This document shows positions 31,668 to 36,938 of a stretch of 36,938 nt of DNA, piece after piece. The stretch comes from a bacterium. Its GTDB lineage: Bacteria > Actinomycetota > Acidimicrobiia > Spongiisociales > ZC4RG35. The DNA is taken from the NCBI GenBank assembly GCA_024641285.1, contig JAHEDH010000017.1, positions 1 to 36,938 of the forward strand, in the 5' to 3' direction. The position numbers and the translations under genes are program-made. Within the stretch, counting starts at the first letter, position 1, and each line of letters opens with the position of its first letter. The notes under the pieces were generated by a model. It did not search any database. It saw only the letters and a list, made by a program, of their open reading frames with translations, and was not told the origin of the DNA.

Positions 31668-31719
31668 CCCGGGAGCCTACCGGCGGTCCTGGGGTCCGCA
31701 CTCAGGCTGGGATACACGC

Positions 31720-32883
31720 TCAGGCCAGGAGGTCGGCCTGGTTCGGAGCGGGGAACCGTGTGCGGAACCGCGTCTCGCCGAGTACGTCGGCCAGCCGTGC
31801 GATCTCGACCGCCAGCATCTCGCGGTGGCTCGCGGAGATCGTGCGGTTGAGCTCGGTTGCGATCGTCCCGTCCGGGCGTTGGGCCCATCCTCCGACGATT
31901 CGCCCGTCCGCCCAGATCGTCGGTCCGATGTTCCCGTTCCGCTCGACGACGCGTTCCGCCGTCGCATCGTCCAGGTACCAGGCCCGCTCCTTCCATCCCA
32001 TCGCCGTTGGATCGAGCCCCGGCAGCAAAGCAACCCACTGACCCGGGTCGTCCACCCCGACGGGGTCCGATTCGAGGACGTAGCCGACCGATCCGCCCGA
32101 GAGTCCTACTTCCACCGCACCCACGTCCTCGAGTGCATGCCTTGTCTTGGTCGCGGTCCAACCGGTCCACCATCTGAGATCCGTCTCGGTACCCGGACCG
32201 AACGCCTGCAGCCATCGCCGGACGATCTCCGCAGCGGCCGGTCGGCTGGGACCGTCGGCGATCGGGCGGCCGAGCCAGCTCACGGTCTCGTGCCAGGCGT
32301 ACTCGGAGGAGATCCACGAGCCGCTGGGGCGCCCGCGCACGATCTTCGCCTCGAAACCGGCGTGGAGCAGCAGTCGGGTGTGGGTGGCGATCGACGCCGG
32401 GTTCCTGGTCCCGGCACCCAGGGTCACGCGCTCGGTCAGATCGGGACGAAGGACGCCGATCTCCCGGGTCGTGATCGGGCCCTCGCGGGCGATGAGCTCG
32501 ACGAGTTCGTTGATCGAGTCTTCCATGAACGCCTCGGTCCATCCGGCCGCCTTCATGGTTCGCTTCCGTTCGGTGGAAGCGATCCTCTGGGTGTTGGCAG
32601 CGTGGGCGTCGATCGCCGTCTCGACCGGCATCACCCACATCGTTCTGCGCATGGCGTGATGACGGACGAGCACACGGTCGTCGTAGAGCGCGGCCTCCAG
32701 CGGTTCGAACGAGCCGTTGCGCTGGCGGGCGGCCACCGACAGATACACCGAGACCGGATCGGACGAATGCAGTGCCACGAGCGAGCGGGCGATCTCGTGC
32801 GGATCGTCTGTTCGCGACGTAGGAGCGAGCCGATGCCGGCCCGCCAGCCTCGCCCTCCGTTGAGCATCTTCGATCTCGATCAC
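31720..32883 (-). CDS. winged-helix DNA-binding domain protein (HTH_42, YcaQ/AlkX-like)
   Basis: 387 aa. Family motifs include the N-terminal EDAQRRARLAGRHRL, then ARSLVALHSSDPVSVYLSVAAR, VLVRHHAMRRTMWVMPVE, HTRLLLHAGFEAKIVRGRP, FGPGTETDLRWWTGW, LLPGLDPTAMGWKERAWYL and GPTIWADGRIVGGWAQR. HTH_42 proteins include the YcaQ/AlkX-type DNA glycosylases that unhook interstrand crosslinks; there the catalytic residue lies in a QxQ motif after the LGLLQ helix. I do not see that exact motif here, and the HSSDP turn takes its place, so glycosylase activity is uncertain. It is divergent from fxsA, 38 bp apart. Confidence 0.85.
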   Translation of the reverse strand: MIEIEDAQRRARLAGRHRLAPTSRTDDPHEIARSLVALHSSDPVSVYLSVAARQRNGSFEPLEAALYDDRVLVRHHAMRRTMWVMPVETAIDAHAANTQRIASTERKRTMKAAGWTEAFMEDSINELVELIAREGPITTREIGVLRPDLTERVTLGAGTRNPASIATHTRLLLHAGFEAKIVRGRPSGSWISSEYAWHETVSWLGRPIADGPSRPAAAEIVRRWLQAFGPGTETDLRWWTGWTATKTRHALEDVGAVEVGLSGGSVGYVLESDPVGVDDPGQWVALLPGLDPTAMGWKERAWYLDDATAERVVERNGNIGPTIWADGRIVGGWAQRPDGTIATELNRTISASHREMLAVEIARLADVLGETRFRTRFPAPNQADLLA

Positions 32884-32921
32884 ACTGTGCTCCGGCCGCG
32901 CATCGCGGGACCGACGGTAGG

Positions 32922-33290
32922 GTGACGCGGGTGTGGAAGTATGTGATCTTCATCGGGATCCCGATCGCCGAGATCTTCGTGCTGGCACAACTGAGCGACG
33001 TGATCGGGGTGCTCCCGACGATCCTCATCGTGATCGTGACGGGCATCGTCGGCGCCCGGATGGTCGTCTCCCAGGGGCGGATCGTCTGGCAGTCGTTCAA
33101 ACTGAGATTGGCATCCGGCCAGGTTCCGGACACGGAGGTCGCTCACGGTGCGATGCTCATCTTCGCCGGGGCCGTCCTCCTCACGCCCGGAATCATCACC
33201 GACGTCATCGGCCTCGTCCTGCTGGTCCCGTCCATCAGGGAGTTTCTCCGCATTCGGTTCCTCAAGACGATGCGCATCTTCGTCCGATGA
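32922..33290 (+). CDS. fxsA: FxsA family membrane protein
   Basis: 122 aa from GTG 32922; GTG 32931 is an in-frame alternative with equal plausibility. The sequence has the FxsA pattern: VIFIGIPIAEIFVLAQLSDVIGVLPTILIVIVTGIVGARMVVSQGRIV, then GAMLIFAGAVLLTPGIITDVIGLVLLVPSIREFLR. About three to four membrane helices are visible. FxsA in E. coli interferes with T7 phage exclusion by the F plasmid; its normal role is unknown. It is the first of three tightly overlapping genes (ATGA with the Nudix gene). Confidence 0.9.
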   Translation: MTRVWKYVIFIGIPIAEIFVLAQLSDVIGVLPTILIVIVTGIVGARMVVSQGRIVWQSFKLRLASGQVPDTEVAHGAMLIFAGAVLLTPGIITDVIGLVLLVPSIREFLRIRFLKTMRIFVR

Positions 33291-33946
33291 GCGTTCCCCG
33301 GCCGGCATCGACGGTCATCGTGATTCGACAAGCCACCGGCGGAATCGAGGTGCTGCTCGGCCGGCGCCCACTCGGTCAAGCCTTCGGCGGCGCCTGGGTG
33401 TTCCCGGGAGGGGTGGTCGATCCCGAAGACCACGAGCGCCAACTCACCGGGATCGACGGCCCCGATGCCGCGTGGCGGGCGGCGGCGCTTCGGGAGGTCG
33501 CCGAGGAGGTCGGGCTGTTCATCACCGACCCCGGTGTCATGAGCGACGTCGTGCTCGAAGGGCGGGCCGTCCACGAGCACGTACGGCGGAGCGGAGCCAC
33601 CTGGATGCCCGATCGGCTCTCGTATCTGTCGAATTGGGTCACCCCCGAGGGGCTGCCCAAGCGGTTCGACACCCGCTTCTTCCTGGCGGTCGTGGAGAGC
33701 GAGGTGATCGGACCGATCAGCGCCGAACTCGAGATCGTGGAGTGGATGGACCCGGGCGTCGCACTCGAGCGCTACGAGGCCGACGAGATCGAGTTGATCA
33801 TGCCGACGATCGCCCACCTTCGGATGCTCCTTCCCTTCTCGAACGCCTCCGACGCGGATGCTCACGCCAGATCGCAGACGCAGGTCGACCCGGTCCAGCC
33901 TCGGATCGTCCGCCGCGACGGCAAGATCGACATCGAGATTCCGTGA
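33287..33946 (+). CDS. Nudix hydrolase (NUDT19-like)
   Basis: 219 aa. The Nudix box is extended between its Gly and Glu parts: WVFPGGVVDPEDHERQL followed 20 residues later by WRAAALREVAEEVGLFI, giving the REVAEEVG metal-binding helix. RFDTRFFLAVV and EIVEWMDPGVALERYEADEIELIMPTIAHLRML match the CoA-diphosphatase-like NUDT7/19 group. It probably hydrolyses a nucleoside diphosphate derivative such as a CoA ester. It is coupled on both sides: ATGA with fxsA, GTGA with the MBL gene, an arrangement that recurs in actinobacteria as far as I remember. Confidence 0.9.
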   Translation: MSVPRPASTVIVIRQATGGIEVLLGRRPLGQAFGGAWVFPGGVVDPEDHERQLTGIDGPDAAWRAAALREVAEEVGLFITDPGVMSDVVLEGRAVHEHVRRSGATWMPDRLSYLSNWVTPEGLPKRFDTRFFLAVVESEVIGPISAELEIVEWMDPGVALERYEADEIELIMPTIAHLRMLLPFSNASDADAHARSQTQVDPVQPRIVRRDGKIDIEIP

Positions 33947-34734
33947 TCGACCGGCTTCGAATCGAACGGGTGCTCGCACCCAACCCCGGCCCCTACACCG
34001 GGCCGGGAACCAACACCTGGGTGGTCGGTGACGACGAGACCGTCATCGTGCTCGACCCCGGACCCGTGATTCCCGGACACGCCGATGCGATCCTCGGAGT
34101 CGTGGGGGACAGGGAGGTCTCGGCCGTCATCGTCACTCACACCCACGAGGATCACGCTCCGCTCGCCAATCCGCTCGCCCGTGATCTCGATGTGCCCGCG
34201 GTCGGATACGCCCCCGGGCCGGAGTTCGAGCCCGACCTCAGGGTGGAGGACGGCTCGGTCATCTCGATCGCACGCACCGAGCTGATCGTGGTCCACACGC
34301 CGGGCCATGCCGAGGACCATCTCTGCTTCCGGCTCGGCGACAGCCTCTTCACCGGAGATCACATCATGGGCGGATCCTCGGTCATGGTCGAGGACATGGG
34401 CCCCTACCTCGCCTCGCTCGAGCGCATCCACCACACCGGCCTGGTGCGGCTCTACCCGGGGCACGGCGATGTCATGGATGATCCTGACGCGGTGATCTCG
34501 TGGTACCTGGAGCATCGGCTCGAGCGCGAGCGCCAGATCCTCGCTGCCATCGCCGGCGGCGCCGGTTCGATCGGCGAGATCGTCGAGACGGTCTACGCCG
34601 ATGTCGACACCGCGCTGCATCCGCTGGCGGCCAGATCGGTGGTCGCACACCTCAGGAAGCTCGGCGACGAAGGCAGGGTCGTGCGGTCAGGAGACGAGTG
34701 GGGCGACGCGGTCTCATGGGTGGCGGACGGGTGA
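33943..34734 (+). CDS. metallo-beta-lactamase fold hydrolase (LACTB2-like)
   Basis: 263 aa from GTG 33943, overlapping the Nudix stop. The MBL metal ligands are visible: VTHTHEDH (HxHxDH), the His in VHTPGHAEDHLCFRL, the Asp in LFTGDHIMGG, and the His in LYPGHGDVMDD. A C-terminal winged-helix region (AGSIGEIVETVYADVDTALHPLAARSVVAHLRKLGDEGRV) follows, as in LACTB2-type endoribonucleases and related enzymes. N-terminal NPGPYTGPGTNTWVVG is also shared with that group. The substrate may be RNA or a thioester. The operon ends here, before a structured region with a strong terminator. Confidence 0.9.
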   Translation: MIDRLRIERVLAPNPGPYTGPGTNTWVVGDDETVIVLDPGPVIPGHADAILGVVGDREVSAVIVTHTHEDHAPLANPLARDLDVPAVGYAPGPEFEPDLRVEDGSVISIARTELIVVHTPGHAEDHLCFRLGDSLFTGDHIMGGSSVMVEDMGPYLASLERIHHTGLVRLYPGHGDVMDDPDAVISWYLEHRLERERQILAAIAGGAGSIGEIVETVYADVDTALHPLAARSVVAHLRKLGDEGRVVRSGDEWGDAVSWVADG

Positions 34735-34904
34735 GTGACTAGTTCGTTCGGAACCGCTCAGAATGGGATAGCGGCGATGTCTCCGATCGGCCATCATGGC
34801 GGTGTGTCCGAAGGGCGGGCTGGGAGGCTTTTCCGACGTCAGAAGGCACACAAACGACACACAAGTTTCGAAGCCCCGTTATCCCCCTTTCAGGGCTTCG
34901 ATTT

Positions 34905-34945
34905 GCACGAGAGCCTGGCTTCCCCCGCTGGCTCTCGTGCTTTTT
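34905..34945 (+). terminator. strong intrinsic terminator
   Basis: GCACGAGAGCC (34905-34915) pairs perfectly with GGCTCTCGTGC (34930-34940), 11 bp with a 14-nt C-rich loop, followed directly by TTTTT. It terminates transcription coming from the fxsA-Nudix-MBL operon or a small RNA. Confidence 0.9.
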
Positions 34946-34990
34946 GTGGGCTGGTTCGGCCTGGCGGCCTCACGCTCTTGGCTCTTGGCC

Positions 34991-35018
34991 AATAGCCAAT
35001 AGCCAATAGCCAATAGCC
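34991..35018 (+). repeat. tandem heptamer (AATAGCC)x4
   Basis: Four perfect copies of AATAGCC at 34991-34997, 34998-35004, 35005-35011 and 35012-35018, preceded by GGCC. The AT-rich, non-coding unit stands out from the GC-rich surroundings. Its length could vary by replication slippage. It lies 20 bp from the end of mrp. Confidence 0.9.
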
Positions 35019-35037
35019 GTGAGGGCGCCGGCCCGAG

Positions 35038-36177
35038 CTACACCGGGACGTCGAGGTCGGCGAGAAGTTTGGCGATGCGGCCGGTGCAGGTTTCGTCGGC
35101 GGCGGGCGGCAGGAGTTCCACCAGCCGAGCGGCGATCTCGGTGAAGGCCACGGCGGCAGGGTTCTCGGGATGGCCGGCCGTAACCGGAACGCCGTCGTCG
35201 CCGCCACCGACCACAGCGGGGTTCAACGGGACGTTCCCCATGAGCGGGACGTTGAGGTCGCTTGCGAGTTCGCCACCACCGCCTGATCCGAACAGGTCGT
35301 AGACGTCCCCGTGCTCGCAGGTGAATCCCGACATGTTCTCGATGACGCCGATGATCGGCATGTAGGAGCGTCGCGCCATGTCTGCGACTCTGATCGCCAC
35401 TTTCTGGGCAGCCCGCTGCGGTGTGGTCACCACCACCATCTCTGCCTGCGGGAGCAGCCGGGACAGAGCCATCTGGATGTCGCCCGTGCCTGGTGGCATG
35501 TCGATCACCAGATAGTCGAGCTCACCCCAGGCGACCTGTCCGAGAAACTGCTCGAGCGCCTTCGACAGCATCAGGCCCCGCCACATCAGCGCAGTCTCCT
35601 CCGAGTCGATGATGAGCCCGGTCGACACCACCCTGATCCCGTGGACGGTCGCCGGCTCGATGAGTTTCGTTTCGGCGTCCGCCTCGAGCCGGGCTTGTGC
35701 GCCGAGCGTGCGCGGAATGGAGAACCCCCAGATGTCGGCGTCGAGCAGGCCGACGCGAAAGCCCTGACGCTGGAGCGCAACGGCCAGGTTGACGCTCACC
35801 GACGACTTCCCGACACCGCCTTTTCCGGAGCTGACGGCGACCACGCGGGTCAGTGGCGAGACCTGGGTCGGCTCGGCTTCCTCACGCGCCCGCATACGGA
35901 CGCCGCTCATCAACTCCGCCCTCTGCGATTTCGTCATCGCAGTCGTCGTGATGGTGACGTCGGTGACCCCGGGGATCGCCTTGATCTTGCGAGTCGTGTC
36001 GGTCTCGATCTGGTTGCGCATCGGGCACTCGGCGATCGTCAGGGCGATACCGACATCGACATGGCCGTCGGGATCCACGGCGACGGAGGAGACCATGCCG
36101 AGATCGACGATGTTCCCCCCGAGCTCGGGGTCGATGACGCCTCTCAAGGCGTCCGTGATCTGAGCTTCGGTCGGCAT
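35038..36177 (-). CDS. mrp: Mrp/ApbC-type P-loop iron-sulfur carrier ATPase with MIP18 domain
   Basis: 379 aa from ATG 36177 (MPTEAQITDALRGVIDPELGGNIVDLGMV). Residues 1-85 are the MIP18/DUF59 domain with IAECPMRNQIE carrying its Cys. The deviant Walker A is SSGKGGVGKSSVSVNLA, followed by GLLDADIWGFSIPRTLG, LDYLVIDMPPGTGDIQMAL and IGVIENMSGFTCEHG. Mrp proteins carry 4Fe-4S clusters between two subunits through a CxxC; here the corresponding place reads TCEHGD with a single Cys, as in some actinobacterial homologues I recall, so cluster transfer by the usual motif is doubtful. The gene is monocistronic, ending just before the tandem heptamer. Confidence 0.92.
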   Translation of the reverse strand: MPTEAQITDALRGVIDPELGGNIVDLGMVSSVAVDPDGHVDVGIALTIAECPMRNQIETDTTRKIKAIPGVTDVTITTTAMTKSQRAELMSGVRMRAREEAEPTQVSPLTRVVAVSSGKGGVGKSSVSVNLAVALQRQGFRVGLLDADIWGFSIPRTLGAQARLEADAETKLIEPATVHGIRVVSTGLIIDSEETALMWRGLMLSKALEQFLGQVAWGELDYLVIDMPPGTGDIQMALSRLLPQAEMVVVTTPQRAAQKVAIRVADMARRSYMPIIGVIENMSGFTCEHGDVYDLFGSGGGGELASDLNVPLMGNVPLNPAVVGGGDDGVPVTAGHPENPAAVAFTEIAARLVELLPPAADETCTGRIAKLLADLDVPV

Positions 36178-36257
36178 CTGACCAGCGTACCGACGGCCCT
36201 CGGTTAGCCGTACACCTGGGCGCAAGAGGAGCCGGGCGGGCTCGGAGCGGAGCAGTT

Positions 36258-36938
36258 CTACGGTGCCAGACCTCGTTCGAGAAAGGCCGCCATCTGGGCT
36301 CTCGTCACGGGATCATCGGGACAGAACAGAGTCCCATCGGGATTGCAGCCCTTCGTGATCCCGGCGGCGGCCACCGTTTCGATGTCGTCCTCGAAGATGC
36401 TTCCGTCGTCGTCTCTGAACCGATCCCCGCCGGTGGCGGGCGTCAGGTTCAGTGCGCGAACGAGGAACGCTGCCATCTGGGCTCTCGTCACGGGATCATC
36501 GGGACAGAACAGAGTCCCGTCGTCGTTGCAGCCCTTCGTGATCCCGGCAGCAGCGAGTCGCTCGATGTCAGACTCGAAGGGTGAACCATCGTCGTCGACG
36601 AACGTATCGGACACGCCTGGGTCGGACAGGTGCAGCGCTCGAGAAAGGAATGCAGCCATCTGGCCGCGGGTCACGAGATCATCGGGGCAGTACCGATTGG
36701 ATGCACATCCGCGCGTGATGCCGTGTTGTTCGAGCCAGATGATGTTCGCTCTGAAGACGCTCGCACCGGTGTCGGTGAACGGTGAACGGGGCAGCGAGAC
36801 GACGAAGACGTCCGAGAACGGGTTGGTGTCCACTGGTGTGAGATTGCCTGCGGCAGACCCAAACGCCACAACGAGCCCATCGGCTGAGAATCCGACGCCG
36901 GTCACCTCACCATCGCCTCGCCGGCCTCCTGGATCGAG
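36258..36938 (-). CDS. surface protein with beta-propeller-like part and three SLH domains, 5' end outside the window
   Basis: The frame enters at the right edge and encodes 226 residues. It begins with GVGFSADGLVVAFGSAAGNLTPVDTNPFSDVFVVSL, which resembles a PD40/TolB-like propeller blade. Three S-layer homology repeats follow, each with a FxDxxxS.F..dI..laa.GITkGC core and a CPDDxVTRxQMAAFLxRAL end (about residues 48-100, 112-162, 173-222). SLH domains attach proteins to cell-wall polymers. Each repeat has a Cys pair (GC...FC) that could form a disulfide, a feature of actinobacterial SLH versions. Repeats 2 and 3 share a 47-bp identical DNA block (36289-36335 and 36472-36518), so they arose by recent duplication or are kept alike by gene conversion. 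Confidence 0.9.
   Translation of the reverse strand, partial: LDPGGRRGDGEVTGVGFSADGLVVAFGSAAGNLTPVDTNPFSDVFVVSLPRSPFTDTGASVFRANIIWLEQHGITRGCASNRYCPDDLVTRGQMAAFLSRALHLSDPGVSDTFVDDDGSPFESDIERLAAAGITKGCNDDGTLFCPDDPVTRAQMAAFLVRALNLTPATGGDRFRDDDGSIFEDDIETVAAAGITKGCNPDGTLFCPDDPVTRAQMAAFLERGLAP

Larger units (their letters stand above)
34735..35037 (+). ncRNA. gene-free structured region; possible small RNA ahead of a strong terminator
   Basis: No convincing protein is encoded. After about 130 nt of unstructured sequence there are two hairpins in a row. CGAAGCCC (34869-34876) pairs with GGGCTTCG (34893-34900), and 4 nt later comes the terminator at 34905-34945. A two-hairpin 3' end is usual for small RNAs, but it could equally be the 3' UTR of the MBL operon. 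I could not fit tRNA-Sec, tmRNA or SRP RNA to it. Confidence 0.35.

Noticed and set aside
34743-34945. tRNA-Sec (selC) in the structured region near the sel genes
   Set aside because: No long acceptor/extra arm, no TCA anticodon loop and no T arm can be fitted; the hairpins are explained as terminator-type stems.
1-36938. CRISPR arrays or complete insertion sequences
   Set aside because: No regularly spaced direct repeats of CRISPR size and no transposase-like protein are seen in any frame.

Overview
The window reads as chromosome of a high-GC actinomycete-like bacterium. Support comes from a four-cysteine WhiB regulator, an Rv0121-type F420/PPOX protein, an acyl-CoA carboxylase epsilon-like small protein, DUF6518, many GTG starts and chains of ATGA/GTGA-coupled genes. 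The mixture (selA/selB, SLH domains, no mycobacterial or streptomycete synteny that I recognise) fits a deep lineage such as Acidimicrobiia, but that placement is inference.

Layout. 1-2.5 kb: the 3' part of a thiolase gene is cut off by the window edge. It is divergent from a secreted two-part protein whose Cys-rich tail resembles halocin C8, followed by a small four-helix membrane protein. 2.5-7.5 kb: an apparently circularly permuted photolyase/cryptochrome, a site-2 protease with a TPR-like tail, methylmalonyl-CoA epimerase, a carboxylase epsilon-like peptide, ilvE and a cupin. 7.5-10.9 kb (minus): murJ, a PHP phosphoesterase and a membrane-anchored cyclophilin. 11-13.2 kb: lysC-asd, with an internal start for the lysC beta subunit. 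13.3-14.2 kb: a secreted CAP-domain protein and tRNA-Pro(CGG).

14.15-21.2 kb is an accessory zone of decay abutting the tRNA. It holds an internally deleted tyrosine recombinase whose frame runs into the tRNA 3' end, a frameshifted membrane protein, and two complete toxin-antitoxin modules (VapC with an RHH antitoxin; RelE/Phd). The two modules are separated and flanked by three copies of one short repeat. The zone also holds DUF6518, a frameshifted small gene, an ABC-2 permease whose ATPase survives only as its last ~40 codons, an F420/PPOX protein and the 3' end of what looks like a PglX/Eco57I-type methylase. A three-gene sugar operon (21.2-24.5 kb) follows: a fucose-isomerase-fold isomerase, a YihT/LacD-type aldolase and a YihV-like kinase. 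The kinase keeps all three residues I associate with sulfonate recognition, so this is a probable sulfoquinovose (sulfoglycolysis) module.

24.6-36.9 kb returns to core genes: a CNNM/CorC transporter-like protein with an unusual 80-codon in-frame extension after its TGA, a receiver-only response regulator, an NfeD-type membrane protein lacking the protease serine, whiB, selB-selA, a winged-helix HTH_42 protein, fxsA-nudix-MBL, a structured intergenic region, mrp, and the C-terminal part of a beta-propeller/SLH surface protein. SelA and SelB imply selenocysteine use, but no tRNA-Sec or selD is visible here.
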